This document shows, piece by piece, positions 21,691 through 29,030 of a DNA stretch of 38,456 bases. A model generated the notes under the pieces. That model worked only from the letters and a program-made list of their open reading frames with translations, was not told where the DNA came from and searched no databases. The stretch covers positions 1 to 38,456 of the IMG/VR virus record IMGVR_UViG_3300017917_002818. One strand, given 5' to 3'. The DNA comes from a virus. The stretch's first letter is position 1; every line of letters starts with the position of its first letter. The position numbers and the translations under genes were made by a program.

Positions 21691-23277
21691 ATGGCAAAAG
21701 AAAAATCTTTAGTTGAAGAGGCTATCATCCAAATGAAAAATTTGGAAGAGGCGGTAGCTGAAAATGCAAAAGGAATACTTGCTTCGACAATGTCGCAAGA
21801 AATCAAAGAACTAGTAAAAGAATCTCTTACAGAACAAGAAGAAGAGGAGATTGACACTGAGGTTGACATGGATGACATGGATATGGATACTGATATGGAC
21901 GATACAGAAATGGACGACGTAGATGTTGATGTAGATATGGAAGACGACATGGATACTGATAATTTTGATATGGATGATGAAGAAGATACCATAGACCTTA
22001 CTGACGTAGATGACGATGAGGAAATCTTACGTGTATTCCAATTGATGGGGCCTGAAGATAATATTGTTGTTACCAAAGATGACTCTGGTAATATCAATGT
22101 AAAAGACGAGGAAACTGATAAAGAATATATGATTGTTGGTGAAGGAGAAGATGAAGAAATGTTCGAAGAATTTGACGACGAATTCGAGTTTGAAGACGAA
22201 GAAGAAGAGGACGAAGATATGGATTCTGAAGGTATTGAAGACATTATCTCTAAAGTATTTGATAACGACGACGAAGATTCTGAAATGGATGAAGAGTGGG
22301 GCGGAAACAAACACGATTTTAAAAGACGTGATGGTCACAAAATTGGTGATGTTGATGGACACTTTAAAGACTTTGAATCTGAATTCGGAGAAAGTGATGA
22401 AATGGAATTTGACGAAGAAGAAGAAATGGAAGATGAAGAAATCGTATATGAAATTTCTTTTGACGACGAAGAAGACATGGAATTTGACGAAGAAGAAGAT
22501 ATGGATATGGAAGATGACACAATGATGGAATCTAAAATGACCGTAAAACCAAAAGGCACCGGAATGGGAAGTCCAAAATTCAAGTACGATGCGAAACCAA
22601 ACCAAGGAACTGGATTTAAAACAAAAATGAAAGAAGGGCCTAAAACTATGGGAACAGGTAAAGCTAAATTTGAATACAAAGAAGGTGAAAATCTTGAAGG
22701 AAAAATGAAATCTGTTAAAAAAACAGAAACAAAAGAGCAAGTTAAAAAAGTTGCTAATACAACTAAAAAAGTTGAACCAAAAGAGGCTTCTCGTACATTA
22801 GGTAGTGGAAGTAATTTCAGAAGAGGTGGTTTGCCAAAACCAAGAGCACACTCATCTTTTAATACCGCAATTAAAGAGAATACTAATACAAATGAATTAA
22901 GAGTTCTTAGAGAAAAAAATGAAGAATACAGAAAAGCACTTAATGTATTTAGAAATAAATTGAATGAAGTTGCAGTATTCAACTCAAACTTGGCTTACGC
23001 TACACGTTTGTTCACTGAACACTCAACATCAAAACAAGAAAAAATAAATATATTAAGAAGATTTGATGGTGTTGAAAACATTAAAGAATCTAAAAACTTA
23101 TACAAAGTCATTAAAGATGAACTTACAGGAACTACATCTCAACCTATGAATGAATCATTAGAGAGAACAATTGCTAAAGCACCTTCAACAGGTTCGGCAA
23201 TCAATCTAATTGAATCTAAAACATATGAGAATCCACAGTTCTTGAGAATGAAAGATTTAATGTCAAAATTAAAATAA
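21691..23277 (+). CDS. Prohead scaffold/core protein (gp22-like)
   Basis: A 528-residue protein located between protease and capsid, the gp22 slot. Residues 45-280 are extremely acidic, with Asp/Glu/Met repeats (MDDMDMDTDMDDTEMDD and similar). A basic middle (about 285-395) contains four related short units (PKGTGMGSPKFKYD, NQGTGFKTK, KTMGTGKAKFEYK, TLGSGSNFRR). The helical C-terminus (about 405-528) includes ELRVLREKNEEYRKALNVFRNKL and LAYATRLFTEHSTSKQEKINILRRFD, a pattern I associate with T4-like scaffolds in this host group. Scaffolds of this type fill the prohead and are degraded by gp21. The assignment comes from position, composition and the C-terminal helix region; sequence similarity to T4 gp22 itself is not evident. 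Confidence 0.8.
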   Translation: MAKEKSLVEEAIIQMKNLEEAVAENAKGILASTMSQEIKELVKESLTEQEEEEIDTEVDMDDMDMDTDMDDTEMDDVDVDVDMEDDMDTDNFDMDDEEDTIDLTDVDDDEEILRVFQLMGPEDNIVVTKDDSGNINVKDEETDKEYMIVGEGEDEEMFEEFDDEFEFEDEEEEDEDMDSEGIEDIISKVFDNDDEDSEMDEEWGGNKHDFKRRDGHKIGDVDGHFKDFESEFGESDEMEFDEEEEMEDEEIVYEISFDDEEDMEFDEEEDMDMEDDTMMESKMTVKPKGTGMGSPKFKYDAKPNQGTGFKTKMKEGPKTMGTGKAKFEYKEGENLEGKMKSVKKTETKEQVKKVANTTKKVEPKEASRTLGSGSNFRRGGLPKPRAHSSFNTAIKENTNTNELRVLREKNEEYRKALNVFRNKLNEVAVFNSNLAYATRLFTEHSTSKQEKINILRRFDGVENIKESKNLYKVIKDELTGTTSQPMNESLERTIAKAPSTGSAINLIESKTYENPQFLRMKDLMSKLK

Positions 23278-23310
23278 AAATAAACTAAAAAATTAATAAA
23301 AACCAAAAAA

Positions 23311-25227
23311 ATGGGAGCATTATTAGAATCAGGTCTAGTTGGTAACATCGGGTTAAAACACCTTAAAGTTATTAAAGAGGACACAATTAATAAATGGGAC
23401 AAATTAGGATTTCTAGAAGGTCTTAAAGGTCACTTAAGAGAAAACGTAGCTCAATTATATGAGAACCAAGCGTCTTTCTTAATAAACGAAGCAACTTCTG
23501 ACGGGTCTTCAGGTTCATTTGAAACTGTTGTATTCCCTATCGTAAGAAGAGTATTCTCTAAATTATTAGCGAATGACATCGTTTCTGTACAAGCTATGAA
23601 CTTACCAATCGGTAAATTATTCTACTTTGTACCAAAAATCCAAGGATATAAAGATGGTATTGCAGGTCAATATTCAGGTGAGCACTATGCACCTGTTGGA
23701 GCACCGGGTAACTACAATGATGGGTCATTACCTTCACCAAATGGTACAGGTGGTAATCCAAACGCAGGTTACACTACAGGTTCAGGAACTTATAATCCTG
23801 TATACGAAAAAAATCTTTATGATTTATTCTATGAAGGAAATGAGGCTCAATTAGACCCTCCAGGTTTATTTGACTATTCTAAAGGTCGTTGGTCAGCTAT
23901 CACAGCTACTACAACTATCCAAAAATGGACAGGTGGTATTTTAGTTGATGCTGTTATTTCAGGAGATACTGATGGAGCAACAGTTATTGCTTCAGGTAAC
24001 ACAAGAAAAGTTATCGTTAAAATGTGTGGTTTCGCTGACACAGGTGCTGGAAAATTAATTGGGCCTGATGGTAACGAAATGGATACTGAATCGTTCTTAT
24101 CTGATTTAATTATTTACACAGGTGCTGGTTTAACAGTTGCAGCTAGTTCACCATGTACAGTTTCTACAGGAGCTTTATTATTTAGAGTTGTAACTCAAAT
24201 CTATGGTAGAGGTATTGTAAAATATGGTAATACAACTCAAACTTATTTCCCTTCAGGTAATCCTGCAGGTACTGCATCTAATACAGGTAACGGTGGTTCA
24301 TTCAAAAATGTTTGTGATGCTGATGGTTGTATTTGGTTAGAAGTTGACTTATCTTGTCCAGTATGTGCTGACTGTGATTCAACATCTTTAGATGGTTACA
24401 CAGGTACTACTATTTCTCAAGCATTATCAACTACTTCATTCGCAGCGGCTTTCAGACGTTACGAAGAATTAGAATTTGAAGATAAAATCGGTGAGGTTTC
24501 TTTCGATTTAGATTCAGTTACTGTATCTGTTACAGAAAGAAAATTAAGAGCACAATGGTCTCCTGAGTTAGCTCAAGACGTTGCGGCTTTCCACAACATC
24601 GATGCTGAAGCTGAATTAACAGCTTTATTATCTGAACAAGTTGCGGCTGAAATTGACCGTGAAATCTTAAGAGATTTACGTAAAGGTGCAGCATGGAACT
24701 TACGTTGGGATTACAATGGTTGGAGAAGAATTTCTCAAACAACTTCTTATACTCAAAAAGATTGGAATCAAACATTAATTACAGCAATCAACCAATTGTC
24801 TGCACAAATCCACAAATCTACATTAAGAGGTGGAGCAAACTGGATTGTTGTTTCTTCTGAAGTTTCTGCGATTTTTGATGATTTAGAGTACTTCCACGTA
24901 TCTAACGCGTCTCCTGAGCAAGACCAATACAACATGGGTATTGAAAGAGTTGGAACATTAGCAGGACGTTACCAAGTTTACCGTGACCCTTACTTCCCAG
25001 CTAACCAAGTGTTAATTGGACACAAAGGAACATCATTGTTAGACACAGGTTACATCTACGCTCCGTATGTACCATTACAATTAACTCCAACATTGTACAA
25101 CCCATTCAACTTTACACCTATTAAAGGTATTATGACACGTTACGCTAAGAAAATGGTTAACAACCGTTTCTACGGACGTATCACAGTTGATGGTGTTAGA
25201 ACATTCGATTTAAGAGAATTGAGATAA
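23311..25227 (+). CDS. gp23: Major capsid protein (gp23-like)
   Basis: A 638-residue HK97-fold capsid protein. The N-terminal block WDKLGFLEGLKGHLRENVAQLYENQ (about 29-53) is typical of gp23. FLINE-ATSDG places the maturation cut after Glu60 in an (L/I)xE motif, as in T4. FPIVRRVFSKLLANDIVSVQ (about 75-94), the long-helix region RKLRAQWSPELAQDVAAFHNIDAEAEL and the C-terminal YAKKMVNNRFYGRITVDG are conserved in type. It is over 100 residues longer than T4 gp23 because of a Gly/Thr/Ser-rich insertion region (about 115-385) with five cysteines at 335-355. No separate vertex protein is visible here. It ends in a strong terminator. Confidence 0.96.
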   Translation: MGALLESGLVGNIGLKHLKVIKEDTINKWDKLGFLEGLKGHLRENVAQLYENQASFLINEATSDGSSGSFETVVFPIVRRVFSKLLANDIVSVQAMNLPIGKLFYFVPKIQGYKDGIAGQYSGEHYAPVGAPGNYNDGSLPSPNGTGGNPNAGYTTGSGTYNPVYEKNLYDLFYEGNEAQLDPPGLFDYSKGRWSAITATTTIQKWTGGILVDAVISGDTDGATVIASGNTRKVIVKMCGFADTGAGKLIGPDGNEMDTESFLSDLIIYTGAGLTVAASSPCTVSTGALLFRVVTQIYGRGIVKYGNTTQTYFPSGNPAGTASNTGNGGSFKNVCDADGCIWLEVDLSCPVCADCDSTSLDGYTGTTISQALSTTSFAAAFRRYEELEFEDKIGEVSFDLDSVTVSVTERKLRAQWSPELAQDVAAFHNIDAEAELTALLSEQVAAEIDREILRDLRKGAAWNLRWDYNGWRRISQTTSYTQKDWNQTLITAINQLSAQIHKSTLRGGANWIVVSSEVSAIFDDLEYFHVSNASPEQDQYNMGIERVGTLAGRYQVYRDPYFPANQVLIGHKGTSLLDTGYIYAPYVPLQLTPTLYNPFNFTPIKGIMTRYAKKMVNNRFYGRITVDGVRTFDLRELR

Positions 25228-25249
25228 TCAAAATCTTAAAATATTTAAT

Positions 25250-25279
25250 AAAAAGAGGACTATTTGTCCTCTTTTTTTA
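25250..25279 (+). terminator. Intrinsic terminator of the capsid gene
   Basis: AGAGGAC (25254-25260) and GTCCTCT (25266-25272) form the stem, followed by a T run. Confidence 0.85.
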
Positions 25280-25312
25280 TGGTTATAATATAAAGTTTTT
25301 TAGATAACTATG

Positions 25313-25320
25313 TATTTATA
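25313..25320 (+). promoter_or_regulatory. Candidate late-promoter motif TATTTATA
   Basis: TATTTATA ends 13 bases before the ATG at 25334; the flanking ATAATTAAA is the same as before 19073 and 20569. Confidence 0.45.
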
Positions 25321-25333
25321 ATTAAAGAAAATT

Positions 25334-26365
25334 ATGAAAAATTTATTTGACATATCAAGTGAGGAAAAAAATAGAATTTTAAATCTTCACGAGAGTGCAA
25401 CAAAAAATCAATATTTAATTAGTGAACAAAAAATAAAACCAATTAATTTTAACATTACAGATTCTTTTCCAAGTGGAAAATATACTTTAAATAAAACTGA
25501 CGAAATTGATAAAGCCATAAATCAAATTAATAAGTATTTAAAATCATCTAAAGGTTTATTAAATACTATCGTTATTAATTCATCAGAATCTAAAGTACCT
25601 AATAGAGGTGTTGGTTTAAAACCTGGCGATTTGTCTAAATTGAGAGCTTCTGAAGTTGAGAAATATATTAAATCAAAATTAGGTGATTCTGTAAATATAA
25701 AAATTAATGATTTAGGGCCTCAAGGGCCTGAATGGAATACTTCTAAAGGAAAAGATAATCCTGAATACACTAAATTCCAATATGTCACATTAGATTTATC
25801 AGCACAAAAATGTAACTTTACTTATAATGGTAGTGGTAAACAGGGGTTACCAAGTAATGATTACATAACAGCAAATGAACCGGATACTTTATTATACGAT
25901 AAAGGAACATTAACTTTAGATAGTGGTAGTATTCCGGATAGAATGGTTGTTATTGATAATTCCGGAAAAATAACTCAAGATACAGGTTATATTGCAACTC
26001 AAAAACATCAATATAGTGAATATAAATATGTTCCACTATATGTTTCAACATTAACAGAATTAATTAACAGTGTTGCGGTATCAGGTAATAAATTAAAATT
26101 AGTAACAATTAAAAATGATTTTAAAGAGTTATTAAATATTTTATTAGTGAACCCTTCAGAATATAATGAAAAAGATAATCGTCGTGAAATTAACGAAGGT
26201 ATTGTAAATTTAAAAAATCAATTCAATAAAGGTATTAGAACTTTTGTATTGTATGATATTGTAAAAAGTTTACCAATACCTTTTGATACCAATTTAGGGG
26301 ATAAAAAATTTGTAGTTTATTCACCACTTGGTAATACCGGATATACTGTAAAAGGTACTTGTTAA
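25334..26365 (+). CDS. Virion-associated protein with OmpA-like segment
   Basis: A 343-residue protein. The N-terminus is a helical leader (ISSEEKNRILNLHESA, then LISEQ at about 29-33), where ISE before Gln fits a T4-type prohead protease site. Residues about 75-160 resemble part of an OmpA-like domain (TIVINSSESKVP, LRASEVEKYIKSKLGDSVNIKINDLGPQG, FQYVTLDL). The rest is beta-rich and unassigned. There is no signal peptide. I infer a protein packaged in the head or attached to the virion. Its stop codon overlaps the stop of the convergent small secreted protein in a shared TTAA. Confidence 0.65.
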   Translation: MKNLFDISSEEKNRILNLHESATKNQYLISEQKIKPINFNITDSFPSGKYTLNKTDEIDKAINQINKYLKSSKGLLNTIVINSSESKVPNRGVGLKPGDLSKLRASEVEKYIKSKLGDSVNIKINDLGPQGPEWNTSKGKDNPEYTKFQYVTLDLSAQKCNFTYNGSGKQGLPSNDYITANEPDTLLYDKGTLTLDSGSIPDRMVVIDNSGKITQDTGYIATQKHQYSEYKYVPLYVSTLTELINSVAVSGNKLKLVTIKNDFKELLNILLVNPSEYNEKDNRREINEGIVNLKNQFNKGIRTFVLYDIVKSLPIPFDTNLGDKKFVVYSPLGNTGYTVKGTC

Positions 26366-26622
26366 TCCTCTATAGGTGTATCACTTATAGTTTCGTGTAC
26401 AAGGTTTTTATTTTTATCGTAATATGTTATAGAAATTTTTTTTCTACCATTTCTTTGAAGAACAGAATAGAAAACAACTTCTTTTTTATATACTTTAGAA
26501 AGTGAATCTAAAGAAATATTAACCTCTTTATCCAAATCTTTGGATTTAGGGGTTTTTTTCTTTTGTTGTGAAAAAGACACAACACTGAATAACAATAAAA
26601 ATAAAACAAATAATTTTTTCAT
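26362..26622 (-). CDS. Small secreted protein (signal peptide)
   Basis: An 86-residue protein. A Sec signal peptide (MKK, hydrophobic 4-15) ends at SFSQ, so the mature form is about 67 residues. The mature part is basic then acidic, with KVYKKEVVFYSVLQRNGRKK and a YDKNKN turn, and matches no family I know. It has the same architecture as the protein at 9948-10331: flavobacterial-type leader, small mature domain, host-type promoter and orientation against the virion genes. Confidence 0.75.
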   Translation of the reverse strand: MKKLFVLFLLLFSVVSFSQQKKKTPKSKDLDKEVNISLDSLSKVYKKEVVFYSVLQRNGRKKISITYYDKNKNLVHETISDTPIED

Positions 26623-26639
26623 AATTTAAATATTTTTTA

Positions 26640-26670
26640 CAAATGTAATTATATTTTTTTATTCTGCAAT
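26640..26670 (-). promoter_or_regulatory. Bacteroidota-type promoter of the second secreted protein
   Basis: Minus strand ATTG (26670-26667), 19 bases, TACATTTG (26647-26640): one mismatch to TTTG-N19-TANNTTTG. It overlaps the end of the upstream minus-strand gene. Confidence 0.6.
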
Positions 26671-26889
26671 ATCTTTTTCAACTTTATTTAAAGTTCTTAT
26701 TGATTTAGATATAATTTCAGATTCTCCCAATGAAAACACACCTGAATGAAATGCAAAGTTAACGGCTTGAGTTAACATATAAATCGATTGTTCTTTATCC
26801 ATTGTTGATAGTAGGACATCTAAATGGTCTTCATTATACAATGGAATTGTATTAAATAATTTTCCGAATAGTTCTTGTTGTTGTTCCAT
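26659..26889 (-). CDS. Small hypothetical helical protein
   Basis: A 76-residue, acidic, helical protein beginning MEQQQELFGKLFNTIP. It has no membrane segment and no recognised motif. It is divergent from the gene at 26918, with about 28 bases between the two start codons, so their promoters must overlap in the AT-rich spacer. It is likely expressed ahead of the secreted protein gene. Confidence 0.65.
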   Translation of the reverse strand: MEQQQELFGKLFNTIPLYNEDHLDVLLSTMDKEQSIYMLTQAVNFAFHSGVFSLGESEIISKSIRTLNKVEKDIAE

Positions 26890-26917
26890 AATTAAAATTT
26901 TGTATATTTATAAGTAT

Positions 26918-27619
26918 ATGAATAAAAATAACAAAAAACAAATTAAAGAGGCTACAAGTACGGGAGGTTCGGGTTCTGTAAGAATTCCGTTGAGTCCTGG
27001 TGTTAGATTATTTAATAAAGAACAATTACAACCTTTTGTTGTTCCAACATCGGAGTATGATAATGCCGAATTGGCTTTTGATAGTTATGATGGTGAAATG
27101 GATACTCCTAAATCTAAAATAGGTGAATTGGAAAGAGAGGCTCGAAAGATTTCAAAAACGGTTAAAAAATATCCTGAACAGAATGACGAAGAAGGTGGTA
27201 TATTAAATCCAACACCTGGTAAAGGAAAAAAAATTGTTCCAATAAAAGAAAACACAACTACCGTTAGTTCTGGAGAATATACCGGCCCTGTTGAACTTGG
27301 ATTAAGAAAATGGAGAAAATCTGAGTTAGACCCATTTGTTAATACCATTGAATCTGAATTTAATAAAAAAAGTAAAGATAAACAATTAAAAGGTAACAGA
27401 GATACCGTTGTAGGTATGTGGGAAAAAGGTGTTGATGGAACATATCATATAGACACACACGAAGTGAATACGGTCAATGAATGGGTTGAGATAACCAAAG
27501 ATACCATTTTGGAAGATATTGTCTCAAATCGTCTAAAAACCCCCTCAAAAAATGAATCATTAAGAAATATAATTAAAAAGGTATTAAAAGAAGAATTTAA
27601 AAAACCCCTTACTCGATAG
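26918..27619 (+). CDS. Hypothetical protein with C-terminal virion-type helix
   Basis: A 233-residue polar protein, probably partly disordered (Gly/Ser-rich start, many Lys/Glu/Pro). I start at ATG 26918 (MNKNNKKQ); an in-frame ATG at 26900 would overlap the TATTTATA at 26905-26912. The C-terminal end NESLRNIIKKVLKEEF resembles the short helix found as an N-terminal leader in other proteins here (LVKRVLQEQ, LIKRIVSEQ). It is the last plus-strand gene of the window; both its stop and that of the convergent gene lie inside one terminator hairpin. Confidence 0.65.
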   Translation: MNKNNKKQIKEATSTGGSGSVRIPLSPGVRLFNKEQLQPFVVPTSEYDNAELAFDSYDGEMDTPKSKIGELEREARKISKTVKKYPEQNDEEGGILNPTPGKGKKIVPIKENTTTVSSGEYTGPVELGLRKWRKSELDPFVNTIESEFNKKSKDKQLKGNRDTVVGMWEKGVDGTYHIDTHEVNTVNEWVEITKDTILEDIVSNRLKTPSKNESLRNIIKKVLKEEFKKPLTR

Positions 27620-27630
27620 TAGGGGTTTTT
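27599..27630. terminator. Bidirectional terminator at the strand switch
   Basis: CCCCTTACT and AGTAGGGG pair around CGAT (27605-27625) with one bulged T, flanked by A and T runs. It separates the plus-strand and minus-strand halves of the window. Confidence 0.8.
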
Positions 27631-28052
27631 GATTTAAGTAAGATTTTATTCTTTAACTTTGATAATGAATGTTCTACTTGGGATTTCATTTGTTCAATTC
27701 TTCTCATACGATTTTCTTGAACCCTATTGTCAAACATTTTAACCATTTTATTCCAATCTCTATCGGTCATGGAAATATTACTATAATAACAAACGTGATT
27801 AATGATTGTTATTTTTTTATCATCTAACACTACAAACACTCCCAATTTTTTATTTTCAATAATTCTATGTGAAGATAGTGGGGCTATTTCATAAATAGAA
27901 CTTGGATGTTTTAATGTATTACGAAATATAAACATACAATCTTTCATGTCGGCCAACTTACCCGGGTCAACAACATCATAAAGTATTTGAAACTCTAATA
28001 GTTTTTTTCTAACGGCTCTACGTTTTAATTTTCGTTTTATATATTTTATCAT
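27609..28052 (-). CDS. Hypothetical basic protein
   Basis: A 147-residue protein with a very basic N-terminus (MIKYIKRKLKRRAVRKKL), a central beta-type domain (about 40-105, with LGVFVVLDDKKITIINHVCYY), and a helical Lys-rich end. No family is recognised. RNA or DNA contact is possible from charge only. It has a promoter-like TATCTTTG upstream, so it is probably expressed separately from the tail genes. Confidence 0.7.
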   Translation of the reverse strand: MIKYIKRKLKRRAVRKKLLEFQILYDVVDPGKLADMKDCMFIFRNTLKHPSSIYEIAPLSSHRIIENKKLGVFVVLDDKKITIINHVCYYSNISMTDRDWNKMVKMFDNRVQENRMRRIEQMKSQVEHSLSKLKNKILLKSKTPTIE

Positions 28053-28072
28053 ATCCTTATTAAATTATTTTA

Positions 28073-28080
28073 CAAAGATA
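28073..28080 (-). promoter_or_regulatory. Promoter-like -7 element
   Basis: TATCTTTG on the minus strand, 20 bases before the ATG at 28052. No TTTG is found at the matching upstream spacing, so it is a weaker case. Confidence 0.4.
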
Positions 28081-28111
28081 AATAAAATATTGATATAAAA
28101 AAATATATTAC

Positions 28112-28140
28112 AAAAAAAAGGAGAAATTTTAAATTCCTCC
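28112..28140 (-). terminator. Minus-strand terminator
   Basis: On the minus strand GGAGGAATT and AATTTCTCC pair (one G-U) and are followed by eight T. The stop codon of the gene above lies in the hairpin region. Confidence 0.75.
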
Positions 28141-28626
28141 TTTATTTTTTGCTTTATCTAAATATTCGTAAGCTTTGTCACCATACATTTGATATATTCG
28201 TTTAAAAAATTGTGATGGATTTTTTCTAATATATCTAATCACATCATTCGGAATATAAGACCCGTATTTATCACCAAATAATGATTTAGCTTGACGTTCT
28301 CTATCACTTGTTGGTCTATCAACATCAGTGGAATAATCTTGTTCTGACATAATGATATCATCTTCCGATTTTGTTTCATTCATCATAAAATCAAAAACTT
28401 GGTCAATATTTTCTTTTGCAATTGCAACATGGTCTTGAGCCCAATCATGTCCACCTTGTAAAATACTTTCTACTTGAGATTTATCTAAATCTAGTAATAA
28501 ATTTGTTTGTCTGTGAAGTTGCTCTAAATTACTAAAGAACATATATCTTTCACTTTCTTGTTCAGATACAATTCGTTTAATTAATTCGTTTAATTTTGAT
28601 TCTGATAATTTAATAACTCTTCTCAT
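28129..28626 (-). CDS. Hypothetical protein with virion-type leader
   Basis: A 165-residue helical protein. The N-terminus IKLSESKLNELIKRIVSEQ (about 5-23) is almost the same as the leader of the OmpA-like protein at 8894-9913. It again ends in a hydrophobic-x-Glu before Gln, which would suit a T4-type prohead protease. The remainder has DWAQDHVAIAKENIDQVFDFM and a C-terminal helix bundle (IPNDVIRYIRKNPSQFFKRIYQ) with no known family. It sits four bases from the next minus-strand gene. I infer a virion or prohead-internal protein. Confidence 0.7.
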   Translation of the reverse strand: MRRVIKLSESKLNELIKRIVSEQESERYMFFSNLEQLHRQTNLLLDLDKSQVESILQGGHDWAQDHVAIAKENIDQVFDFMMNETKSEDDIIMSEQDYSTDVDRPTSDRERQAKSLFGDKYGSYIPNDVIRYIRKNPSQFFKRIYQMYGDKAYEYLDKAKNKGGI

Positions 28627-28630
28627 AGTA

Positions 28631-29008
28631 TTATGCGTTTAATCCATTACCACCAATTGTGATAGCATTTAGTTGTACTATGGCTTGATTTTGTCCGTTA
28701 GTATAAACAGGGTGTGGTGGTACAATAGTAAATGTTCCCCCACTACAATTATCTTCACAAACTAATCCATTATTTCCACCGTTATTAGCAATGAATGGTT
28801 GAGCACATTCATTACAATCATCGAATGGCCCTGCGATTATCATTGAATTTGCGTAAAACCCAACAGTATCTCCTGAAGTTAACGATACACATTGTCCGGT
28901 AGGTAATTGATAAATTTTACTTTCGTCGAATTCTACATCACCTGGTAAAATAATTAATTGTGATATTCCATCACAAGTTGTTGCGGTTACATTAACATTA
29001 TATCCCAT
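28631..29008 (-). CDS. Cysteine-rich virion-type protein
   Basis: A 125-residue beta-rich protein with no signal peptide and eight cysteines or nearly so, including DDCNEC (about 81-86) and VCEDNC. The start MGYNVNVTATTCDG and the end VQLNAITIGGNG suggest a compact beta sandwich. Cys pairs spaced like this could bind metal or form disulfides in the virion. It follows the large tail protein gene and has a late-promoter-like motif 12 bases before its start, so a tail tip or fibre accessory is likely but unproven. Confidence 0.65.
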   Translation of the reverse strand: MGYNVNVTATTCDGISQLIILPGDVEFDESKIYQLPTGQCVSLTSGDTVGFYANSMIIAGPFDDCNECAQPFIANNGGNNGLVCEDNCSGGTFTIVPPHPVYTNGQNQAIVQLNAITIGGNGLNA

Positions 29009-29020
29009 AATTTTTTTATT

Positions 29021-29028
29021 TATAAATA
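29021..29028 (-). promoter_or_regulatory. Candidate late-promoter motif TATTTATA (minus)
   Basis: Reads TATTTATA on the minus strand and ends 12 bases before the ATG at 29008. Confidence 0.45.
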
Positions 29029-29030
29029 TC

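Noticed and set aside
21681-22310. Long minus-strand frame encoding a Ser-rich protein opposite the scaffold gene
   Set aside because: It is the antisense shadow of Asp/Glu codons (GAT/GAA read as Ser/Phe/Ile codons). It has no start signal or family resemblance, and the plus-strand scaffold explains the region.
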